Shown: in pieces, positions 46,701 to 57,738 of the stretch
Numbering within the stretch: the stretch's first letter is position 1
Layout of the letters: each line of letters opens with the position of its first letter
Source: Tomocerus qinae
Lineage: Eukaryota > Arthropoda > Collembola > Entomobryomorpha > Tomoceridae
Direction: 5' to 3'
Assembly (NCBI GenBank): GCA_020055645.1
Contig: CM034549.1
Span: 12,290,430-12,354,429 of the forward strand
DNA length: 64,000 nucleotides
Position numbers and translations under genes: made by a program
The notes under the pieces: generated by a model
Databases searched by the model: none
What the model was told of the DNA's origin: nothing
What the model saw: the letters and a program-made list of their open reading frames with translations, nothing else

Positions 46701-49050
46701 CAATGCAATGGGACTTAAACATTATATTGTCTATCTACGTAACATTAGAAAAGTGACAACATACAGTGTAATACCGAAAATATCATCTTACAGTGTAAAC
46801 GTTTCTGTCTTTCCTCATCACAATTTTCCAGTAAAACAAAACTGTTGGAAGAGCTGCACAAACTGGCAGAATCACCAACACTGCTTCTACAATTTGTGAA
46901 TCATTTCATATACATGATAAGATATTGATAATTTTAGATATAGAAACAAGACTTTTATAGGGTGTCTTATGACAGTTGTTTACTTACGTTGATCGGTGGG
47001 TGAATGTTTTCGCAAGCAACTCGGATAATTTCTGTACCAGAAAATCTCTATCGTCTACTTGTGTAAAGAGAAACGATGACTTTTGCTTTGTTGTGAAATG
47101 AATTGATTTATCACCATGATTTTGCGAACAGGCTTTTTCTATTACAGTCACGTCTCTCAGAGGGATTATCACAATCAGTAAATTCGGCACCTGTATAAAA
47201 TCATAATAAACATTCAATGACCATATTTGGAGAACATGAAGGTGTGTGCTAATGTAAACGATCTAGACTTACATGATTAGTCATAAATTGAGGACAATAT
47301 ACATATTAATTACAAGCTATGAGTAAAACATAAGGAACTGGGTTCTGGGAATACCTAGCAGAATTCATTATCCCAATAACAACACAATATCCGGAATTCA
47401 TTGGCTAACTTCAATACATTCAATAGATATATATATATAAGAAATTCAGGGTAGAGGTTTGTGTAATTTATCTCGGTAAAAGATTACATACCTTGCTTTG
47501 AAAACAAACATAGTTGTTAGATAAGTACATTGTCCCTGACACTTGTTTTTTGTTGTAAGGGGTCCACACAGAACAGTTTGTAGTTCCATCTAATTTTTCT
47601 TCGGCTGGTAGTCGGAATAAAGAACGGAAGGCTTCCGAATGAGCTCGGGCATCCAAATCTCGCTTAAGATACGATGGTTTTTTTGGCACATTTTTACTTA
47701 GCTTAGATAATAAATCTTTGTCCTCGTGGAAGCTTTCTTCGTCAATTAATCTTAATGGACAAACAATGAGTCAATTTTGTAAGAAAAGTTCCTATTGATT
47801 ACCTTTAAGATCACAAAAGTTTATACTTACTGTCTCATCGCAAGGTTGGCTAATTGGCCCATCAACTTAAACGTCTCGGATTTGTGTAAAAACATTGAAA
47901 AGTAATGCTGTGAAGATAAAATTATTATGCCATTAGTCATCGAGTAAGAAAATGAGGTTGATTATTTATCTGTAGGTCAAGAAGTCAAGAATTATTACTT
48001 GTGTCTCTCTGGTAGAAACGCGTATAGAATCTGGAAACAGAAAGGAATTGCATTTGTCCAGCCCAGTGACATCAGTCCAACGTAGAATTATCTTGGTCTC
48101 ATTACCAAATATATAAGAATTGAAACAAAGATGTGTCACACTCAAGTACATCCATCCTTGAATTGGCAAATTTCTTGACCAGTAGCAGCAGGAATAGTAA
48201 TTTATCAATTTTTCTTCCGCAGGCATGTCAAATAATTTGTGGAATTTTACGGAAGAAGTCCGAAATGCTTGTGTTTCAACATCTAAAACAATCGTTTAAG
48301 AATTTTGCAATATATGATAAACGCTTTTTCAATGGCTACATTGATTAGTTTTCCTTTGAATGCCAACCTTTGCACAATTAGACTAACATTATAAGTAATT
48401 GGTAATATTATGTATGTATATATTAGTACATATTATTTACCTTCAAGAACTGAAGATTTAGGCTGCGTATGTGCGACTAAAGATTCTATTTTACATCTCA
48501 CAAATTCTGTAACCTGGTCTTCATCATCAAAATTGGACAAAGTACACAGTAAATGCTTTTCAATCCATTCCCAATCTTCAACAATCTCTTTGTGAGTAAG
48601 CGAGCAAGCGACAACTAAAATCAAAGAAATTTTTATTGCCAAATCCAGTTTACACCCTTATAGCAAGATGTATGTTTGTTTCTTACGGTAATACACTTCT
48701 GAATGCAAAGTTTGATGTAAAATTCGGTAAGGTGGAGGTTTTGTGTCCAAAACGGTGTCCAAAGTTCCGACCAACAAAGATGCAAAATCCTTCCGTCCTG
48801 ATCCATGACCCCGACGACGTTGTAAGGCAAAAAAGCAATTGGCTTGCTCCGTCACCCTAACACAAAAATCAAGTTTACAAAAAAAAAATTTACATTGTCT
48901 TTCCACCTTTCACAAACCACTAGTTTGATTCTTCGTTAATTTAAAACATTTGAACAAATCGATCGAATATAATTTAAGTGATATTCATATTAAAATTAAA
49001 ACTTACCAAAATGCATTCGCAACTAAAATTTCTTCTGGCTTGACCCACAT
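43726..49050 (-). CDS. TBC1D9: TBC1 domain family member 9-like RabGAP (1190 aa)
   Basis: Thirteen minus-strand exons: 49050-49007, 48856-48687, 48614-48441, 48282-47999, 47907-47831, 47750-47492, 47190-46988, 46886-46792, 46328-44947, 44844-44697, 44628-44479, 44399-43993 and 43905-43726 (3573 nt, one frame). It begins MWVKPEEILVANAFWVTE. Two GRAM domains follow (about 135-225 and 285-405; each opens with F-x-(L)-F-x-(L/M)-PAEEKL). The TBC domain is at about 493-710, with arginine finger R544 in IERDLHR and glutamine finger Q579 in IGYCQ. An EF-hand loop at 899-910 reads DGDCDGYLTFNE. Domain order and length match TBC1D9/TBC1D9B. Role by family: accelerates GTP hydrolysis on a Rab at membranes bound through GRAM. 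Both catalytic fingers are intact, so it should be active. Confidence 0.93.
47426..47439. repeat. short (AT)n microsatellite
   Basis: A run of about seven AT units inside the TBC1D9 intron between the exons ending at 47492 and starting at 47190. No functional role suggested. Confidence 0.7.
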
Positions 49051-52000
49051 TTTACTAGAAAATGGTCAAAATTACGATGTCCAAGTCCAAGCAATCGTAG
49101 TAATTGTATTTTTCACATTTATTTACTTTGTTTTGGTTTTGGCAAACAAATTGCTGTCTTGTCTAGCTTCAGAAATCATTACCCGTCCAACATTTTCCCT
49201 CATATGATGAACCAATTCAAATTACAAAGTCAATATTTGCACAAATTCCGCCTGAAAGGCAAGGAGTATAATCACAAACACACTAAAGATGAAAATACAA
49301 GAACTATCTTGAATTGAAGTCTTCAGTTATCCACACTGAATGACTAATTCAAAATCTGATTACAACAGCACAGCACAAACAAGTGGTTTGTGATACCGAT
49401 ACTGAACTGATAAAGATAACGTTTCAACAAAACAAAGATAGTAGGATGGTAAATATAGTGCTATTGTGGGTGTTCCAAAAATGCTCACTCACATCACATG
49501 CATTTATGGTTTATAATGCAGAATGAATATCTTCAACAATTCCAATTCCAGATACCTTGAACCTTTAGCTAACCACAAGCTAAATCCCCCGCAATAAAAC
49601 CTCACACTGCACTTCCAAACCACAGAGATAGTATTTTATCAGTTTAGTGGCTGATGAGATTCTATTTCTGTCCTAAAGAGTTAGAAGGTTATATTGTGGA
49701 ATTCCAAGAGAAAATTGGGTTCTTAGAAGGAAGACGAAACAACAAAATATTGGACTATTGTCCTTCGTACAATATTAAAGTACTTTAGGTGTCACAGTGG
49801 TCAGCAAACTAAAGGGATCCCTGCTGAATAGTCTGGATTCTGTATCTCCAGGTCTCCAGTCTCCATGACATGACTTTCTTCCTTTTCAATAGCCTGCCTG
49901 CTGCGGCACTACTGTGGGTTCTCAATTTCCTGAATCTTCTTCAGATGCTGCGAGTTGCGAAAAGTATATAGCAAATCCAGCCCAAACTGGATAGAGGGAA
50001 ATTCTCCTTCTGTAATGCAAACGAAGATTACTCATTTATGTTTGATAGACAAATGAAACTACGAAAATTGTAAACTCCAAAGTGGCCATGGCCATTTTTA
50101 GGACTGGTTTTAGGTATATAACAAATCATCGGTTTTCAATATTTCAATGTTCAGCCTATACTTATATATTACTGCATGCATTCCATAAGCCATAATATAC
50201 ATGTTCAATTTTGTAGTAGTGTGAGTAAGGGCCCTTTTGCTAATTGACCCTCACTCATTAGAAATGCCATGCTACGTTTTTACTGACTCAATTAAACCCT
50301 GCCATAAAAATGCTTTTTAATTGAAATTGCGTAATTACTGCTATTAAAGCTAATAGTATAACTACATCCTTACAAACTGTTTGAACTATTCGAATTGAAA
50401 TTGGTTTCCACTGCTAATCAATTTGATGTACCTTATTTCTCGGTATTTTGCGCATTGCATGATCCTAATCCCATTTACAGAGCAAAATATAATTAACTTA
50501 ATGCCCTCACAATTTCGGTCAGACACAATATGCTAAACATTTGCAGATAAATATTCGATATACGTATAGTGATGCTGATATAGGGTCATTAGTCAATTGC
50601 TCCACAACTATTTACTTTCGTCAGCACTCTGAAGAATAATTTGGTAGTATTAGAGCCGAGGTTATAATAAGTACTATGGATAATTAGTCCAAATATTAAG
50701 TAATTTTATATAAAGAGTGTCTACATGCCTGTTCCTCATGCTACTTAAATGTATCAGATGTGTATAAACACGGTTACACACTTGTAATATCACAAACTGA
50801 AAAGGTTCAGCAATTTTAATACGCATTCCGTATTTACCAACAATAAGACCTAACTACAGACATGACATAAGTTATAGTTAGAGAATTAATGTTTTTGTTG
50901 GTATTCCTTGCAAGTTAAAAGCATCAAAAGTTACACACTTATCCTTGAGTAACTACCGATAACGATAACATTGTCGACAAAGAAAGATTCTCTGTGTACA
51001 TAGATTGTAAGCATACATACAATACTAATAATAATATTTTATATTGATTCAGCCAGCAATTTCATCTCCTTTATGAGCGAATCTAATGGCTGAAAGAACA
51101 AAAGCATATTATTTCTTCCATGCCGTATGCACATGCAAAACTAATAAAAAATTTATACGTACTTAATGTACTTTTATTGAACACAACACAAAAAGCTATG
51201 CCTGAGAAAACGTCAACTGTACTTACAATTAGTCTTCCTACATGACGACATTGACGAAACTAAAAATCTAATTGCCATTATGCCATAAAAATGCTGCCTA
51301 TCTTCGTCCCTTTCCCATTTCATTGAATTCCATCTAAAATCATCGAAGTTGCCAATTTCTGTGTAAATGCTATACAGAAATATAATCCTAACATCAATCT
51401 TAACTATTAGATAAACGTTAAGTGGGACATAAAGTTGTATTATTTGTAAAATAAAGAAAATAAGTATAATTTGAACTTTGTATTCCTTTTGGCTTTTGTA
51501 TTCTAAAATTGGTTTTCGTCACTAATTCGTTTTCTTAGGTTAAGAGCTGGAAAAATTGATTTTTTCAAATATATTCATGTGTTATTATATGGCTTGAATC
51601 GCTTATGAATATGAACTATATGCTCTTTATATGCACCTAAGTTCGTTTAACGAGCTATTTCTTACTTTTCAAAAAATAAGTGTACGAAATAGATTTTAGC
51701 AGAACTATCCATGTATAATAAACTATTTTCTCATGCTGGAATGGTAAGTACATGAAAATCCGGGAAACCATTACTGAACCATATACATAATATTATTAAG
51801 TACTGTCTAGTATCTACTGAACACAAAATGGATTGAATCTGATATTTCTGTCTCGCATTGTTGGGTTTAAACGATGAGTCACTACTGTCACTAGCTATTG
51901 ATTACAATTTACAAAATGAACAATGTTATCACAATTTCTGTAGATATGGATAAATAGAATGTGTTTGTTTATATCACCCCTTTTGAACCCAGGATTAAAA

Positions 52001-52490
52001 CCATTTTCACAATCTAATTTTTGTTAACAAAAACATTTACCTATATGCGTTTCAAATATTGGTATAATATTTATACTTTAAATGCGCAACGAGGAATTAA
52101 TATTGTTCTAAAATTTTGGCTTTGGAATACTTTTGCTAGGAGCAAAAGTCACCTTAGCTGAAAATAGTTCATTGGATTGGTACGACAGTAATTGAACTTA
52201 GAATCACTATCAAACGTTAATTTTTATGTACAAACACTACCTTAGGATGTATTTGACTGATTAAAATCAGTTGTCACTGCTGACACCGAAATCCGCCGAA
52301 ATTCTAAATGGCAAGGTTGAAGAAAATGGTAAAATATCATTTAATATCATTGACTTACCTATTTTAATGTAAATTCTAAGTAGTTTTAGTATATCCTTGT
52401 CAAAATCCAATGTCAGTTGAGTTTAAGTAGAAGGTAATGATGTAGGTTAACAATTAGTGTATGTGTGAAGTAATAATTGACTATGTACCG
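49051..52490. other. 5' flank of TBC1D9 and non-coding interval
   Basis: About 3.4 kb of upstream sequence for TBC1D9. The 49800-50030 part is less AT-rich and could be a 5' UTR exon, but no splice chain is provable. No recognisable protein, RNA gene or repeat. Confidence 0.45.
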
Positions 52491-52549
52491 TTGAAAGTTT
52501 GTTCACAAAAAGGATTTGCCGTTAGTGTTGTTAGCCGAGTTGTCTCCAG
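52491..52549 (+). other. candidate non-coding first exon of the VAMP4-like gene
   Basis: The sequence up to 52549 ends CTCCAG followed by a full-consensus donor GTAAGTATT at 52550. It is less AT-rich than its surroundings. An acceptor (TTTTATAG, about 20-25 nt before the ATG) precedes the VAMP4-like start at 54409, so an intron of about 1.8 kb would join them. The start of the exon is unknown. This is inference only. Confidence 0.25.
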
Positions 52550-54408
52550 GTAAGTATTAAACGTGTATGTGCGTCTTGGTTTAAATAAATGAACATTGTT
52601 GTAGAGTGAATAGTTAAATGATTGTGTAAAGATAGACACAATAGACAAAGGTTTATGTGTTTTCATTAGATATTCATTAATCAGGTTTAGTTTACAAAGT
52701 AGTATCGAGAAGTTGGTTAGATTTCCTGCTAAACTAATCGCGAACTGTATTCATCATTTGTTATATATCCAGAAGAGAGACTAACTCTTATATGTCCTCA
52801 ATATAATAAATGTTTACAGATATAAGTAGGACTGTTTATATTGCTTATAGTGCACTTGCTTTTGTTTTGCTTTTAGTCTAGCTCTCTGTTGCGAGTTGTA
52901 GGTCTGACTGTGAGAGTACGACAAAAAGTTCTTAACAAGCCCAGCTGCTTGGTAGCAAATATTTAATAAAAGTCCATCTGATCTATAATACAGTAAATAA
53001 TCCAATCCTCCTCCTTTAATAAAGCACATAGTACATACATGCATGTATAAAAGTCACCTCTCCACATGTAACTTAGCTCGAGGGGACTCTTTTCCCCTTA
53101 AACCACATGAATATTGCTAAACTTTGTATATGCTTGGATTACTTACACATAGAAACACAACAAAACACGTTAACTTGCCCGAGATTTTAATACAAGGGAC
53201 TATACTACTAGAAGTGCACAGAAAACCTAGATTTTCATGCACAGCAAATCCCTGTCAAGATATTTACAATTTCTATTAAAACGAGGATCATATTTACATT
53301 TGACTATAGCGACACTTATTTTTACAGACATGCACCAACTATTATGTCGCGATGTTTTTCATGGTTTATTGCATTGCACCCTGCAGCTTTATGCTTCAAT
53401 GAAAACCTCTAATACTATTAACTACTTATGATCATGGAGCATAATGAAACACTTTTCTTGTTTTCCCTTGCTTAAGTAGACTAGGAGTTGAACCAAATCC
53501 AAATTGAACCTATATTATTATCACTATATAGACTATTTTATATTAACTAACCCAAGCGCTGTCATTTGCGTTTTTTCTAGGAATGACCGTATGCATAGGT
53601 TTTCGCAAAAGATGAGGATTGGATACATTTGTCATTTGGCTTCCCACATTTCCTAAGAAATATTTTCCAGCAATGAATGAATCAATATAGGATGTGCTGG
53701 AGAAACCCGGAAAGTTTTCAAAGAGGTTTCAATGTGTAGAAAACCCGGAGCAAACCGGAGCTCTTTTCAAAACCAACGATGAATTTCTGAACAGGTGTTC
53801 ATTATTGGATTATTGACTGTGAATTCATTGATTGAAAATTTACAGTGGAATGCACACAGATTACTATTACGTGTGGATGGTGACGTGTGCCAATGAAATA
53901 GAGAAAACTAATATCTATCTTCCAAAACAAGAAGATCGAGCTTATTGATTTTTGCTCGCATACAGAATTACATCTAATAACGCAACTTTTGCTTTGGGAA
54001 CTATGATGAATCACATTGGAAAAGAATGAGACAACTAAATTGAAAGGTAAAACCAATAAATTGTCATTTTATGTAAAATTCAACATATTTTAACATTTAA
54101 CACTTAGAGATGATCTTTACAAATCTGTCTTTGTCTTGCATTTTAGTTTTCCTGTACTACGAAACAAAATTCTTCCACCAATTCCAAGTATTTGTCTTGA
54201 TAATAACGAGGCCTTAAATTATTCCCTACATAATGTTTTAGAATATATCTTCCAGTGTAAACTTAACTGAATAGTCAATCTTGAGATTTGGATTAATTCA
54301 CACTCAACAAATGAGATCCTTTAACTCGTAATAAGAAATAGTATTTTTCAATAGTGACTGAAACTTCCTAGATATCAATTTTATAGAAAGCAAAAGCCAC
54401 ATAGTAAA
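52550..54408. other. non-coding interval upstream of the VAMP4-like gene
   Basis: About 1.9 kb, either an intron in the 5' UTR of the VAMP4-like gene or intergenic. Only short open frames without recognisable content. Nothing else seen. Confidence 0.4.
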
Positions 54409-55184
54409 ATGGCTTTGAAATTTCGTCGAACGTTGTCCATGGAAGATTTGCAAAATGCAAGTGATGAAGAAATGGACGATTTGTTGTCTTCCAGTGGAAT
54501 TCACAGTAGTACGACGAATCTTCTCGACTCTGATTCTTTGGCAACTACTAAGCAAGAGAAATATCGCAGTGACACAAGTGTTCCTGCAGATCCTGATGAT
54601 TTCTTCCTTAATGGCCCTGAAGCACCCATTCTTAACCTCGACAACGATTTTAGTGAAGATACAACCGAGGAGGAGAAACGAAGGTCCAATTCATTACCCA
54701 GATCGAAAAGTGTACGCTTTCAAGAACCGGATGGCATTGGAAATGATAAAATCAAGCAAGTCCGTGTTCAGGTTTGCATAAAATCACAATTTACACTTTT
54801 AAAGGATAATTTTATGATAAAATTCAATTATTTTCTGGCTTGTATGGAATTTTAGGTTGAAGAAGTCACTGGAGCAATGAGGGACAATGTAGCAAGACTG
54901 TTGGACCGTGAAGCAAACCTGGATTCTCTTGCAGATTTATCAGAACAAGTAATACTTTTGTATATCTAATATTTCCCACCAAAAATTATTAAATACCTTG
55001 AAAAAATTTCTTAAATATAAACGTTTTTCAGTTACACCAATCCAGTGACATTTATAGACAATCATCTGATCTCTTAAGGAGGAAAATGTGGTGGCGTCAA
55101 CAAAGAACTCGTTTCGTTCTCACCGCAGTAATAATCATTTGTATATTTTTCTTGTTCATCCCGATTATCAGTAAACTCGTTTGA
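54409..55184 (+). CDS. VAMP4: VAMP4-like R-SNARE (202 aa)
   Basis: Three exons: 54409-54771, 54856-54948 and 55032-55184 (609 nt). The N-terminal 115 residues are acidic and Ser-rich and contain a dileucine in an acidic setting (EEMDDLLSSSG). Then comes DPDDFFLNGPEAP, close to the DFFLRGP block of vertebrate VAMP4, and NDKIKQVRVQVEEVT, matching its NDKIKHV start of the SNARE motif. The R-SNARE zero-layer arginine is R139 (LLDREANL). The motif ends in RRKMWWR before a single C-terminal membrane anchor (FVLTAVIIICIFFLFIPII). Role by family: tail-anchored SNARE of the trans-Golgi network and endosomes, for homotypic fusion and recycling. The N-terminal region is about 60 residues longer than in human VAMP4. 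Confidence 0.9.
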
Positions 55185-57738
55185 AAATGCACAAGCCTCT
55201 TGCCCTTACTATAAAACGTACTTTTGTGCATATTAAATAATATACCGAAAAGTACAGATCTTGATGTTTTCAGTTGAAAATTTATAGTATAGTAACATTT
55301 TGGTTGACAAATATACCCCTATCAATATCAAGTGGATTTTAAAGGGTGCCTTTTCGTTTATGTAGTGCTCTCGTTAAAAGTAAACTTAAGTACGTACCTT
55401 TTTACAGTCGCATAAATGTAGATGTATAGCAATAACGTATATTATTAACTGTTAACCACTTCCATATGTAAGGCTGCTTAAAGGATATTATAGTCATTTT
55501 GTTTAATCTTGTGCATAATTTTATTGATGTAAGTACAAGTAGGATTTTAGTCATTTGCATAATTTGTAACGAACGTGTTGTGCTTTAGTGTACTACCTCT
55601 ACATTAATGATTCTCCAAGTCTCACTACTTAATATATTAATTTTACCAAAAAAAGCCTATTTATAGATTTAAAAAAGTTTCTTCAATGTTGTTTACTTCG
55701 AAGAATGTGTATAAATAGCCTATAGGCTATGCAAGAAACATTTTCACATGCAAGATCTCTATCTTTCAAAATCTCATCCACTAATTTTTGAAAACTCTCG
55801 ACACTGTATGTACAATACACACAATACATTGTATGGAATGATGATATCCAGTAATTAACTACCTGATCTGATCTAAGACTTCCTATTCTCTATACTAAGA
55901 ATCTATTGTATTTATTCTGAATTCTGAATATTTCGATATGATATTTAGAGAGAAACTGTAAATGAACACTGTAGAAGTATTTATCACTATATACAATTGC
56001 AAATGTGTCTTTACAATGATTACCCTTCTTGTATGCGATATGAATCTGCTACGTTTGTAACCTATACCTATACCTAAGTATCGATAGATCACGAAAAGTG
56101 CAAAATTTATGAAAAGCCTAAAACTCTGACGATAAGTAATCTATTCACCTAAAGCCTATGCCTATCTAAATTCATGTATATAATAGTTTTACTAAAATAA
56201 ACTTGGTAATCCTATTGCTATCAATATAGGAAGATCTTTTACAAGAGTATTGAACTTAAATAGATGATGATAGTGATATTGATATTATTATCAGTTCTAA
56301 CCCAATTATTTTGAAATTTTAATTTTTGCGGCTTTGTTTGCCTTTTCTCATACGTATTTTGTTATAGGTAGGTACTACTAAAAAACAGCTTTGAATGTAA
56401 ATTACAGTGTTTGTGCTTTCTCCTTTTTGCAAACATAATTATTTTGATGATATCTTTGTCAGATGAACTATTAGATCATTATGTTAATGTGTATATGCAA
56501 TTGATCTACATGTTTTTCTTACTATTACTGTATCCCAAGGTACTTCTATGTATAGCTACTAATTTCAGTGCATAATATATGTAATAATTATTAAAATGTC
56601 AGGATCTTAACATAGGGTAAGTATGGATGAAGTAAATAGGAAGCCAAAGATGTTGTGTTAATTACTTTTACGGGAAATTAAAGTTCATTTCATATCTGTG
56701 CTTTTAAGGAAATAATGATTCTGATCCTACATCGTTAATGAGTGCATATAGTCACAAAAACTTGCAGTTATGTTTAATATTGCTATTGAAATATTCAAAA
56801 TATATTTCCAGATAGTTAGATAATGTGAAATAGTAATGCAATGTTCTATTCAAAGTAATTTTGGAATTAATAAAGTCTTACGTCACAATTCCCGAATCAA
56901 GCTTGCAGATGTACTAGAAGAAAGTGTAATTCTATACTGAAATACAAAACACCATTAACGAAATAAAGGTATAAAGTTTGTAGGGATAGTTTTCTCATTG
57001 TAGTTGATCTAAAAAAGCGTTTATGTAATGATGATTATAATAAAGTGTAACACAGTGACTATAAAAGTCAAATTATTGTGATATTATTTTGCTCAGACTA
57101 CAGCATATAGCACAGCTATAAATTAAATAACATAACACCAGGAGAGATTCCGATTTTTAGTTAAAACTTAAATACTTAACAAAACAGTAGACTTTGGGTT
57201 AACATAAAAAATGTATATAGCTATTCACAAATCCGTCACAATGTAATGATTAGAGGTAATAAATGATTAGGTAATAATAAAATTGACAAACTATAATATT
57301 CCGCTAATTGGCTACTGTACACTAAAAGTACTATAATGCAGTCAATGCTTATTACATAAAGCTACAAAACAAATAAGTATTTGTATATAATAGAGGTAAT
57401 AAAGGCTATTAAACTATTAAATGCCTATTTCCTGCTGCATAATAATAATTACACAATGTTAGTTAAATACGAGTTGCGCAGCTATGTATATAGTAGCGTT
57501 GTAAAATTGTGATGTAAACATAATTGGAGCTAAATATCTATATAAAATTTCTGTCAGACTATTTCCATAGAGTATTAGAGCAAAATAATGATATATTACG
57601 TTGACTTTCAGAGTGTGTAAAACATCAATAGCTTAAAATGGTCATTCCGACTCTTGTATATCTATCTATCTACATACCCAACAACAATAAAAACATTTAT
57701 AAGCAGTATAAAAAAATCTACAAGCTAGAATATATGAA
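55185..57738. other. convergent 3' interval between the VAMP4-like and zinc-finger genes
   Basis: About 2.5 kb between facing stop codons, probably 3' UTRs of both. AT-rich, without recognisable coding sequence, RNA gene or repeat. Confidence 0.5.
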
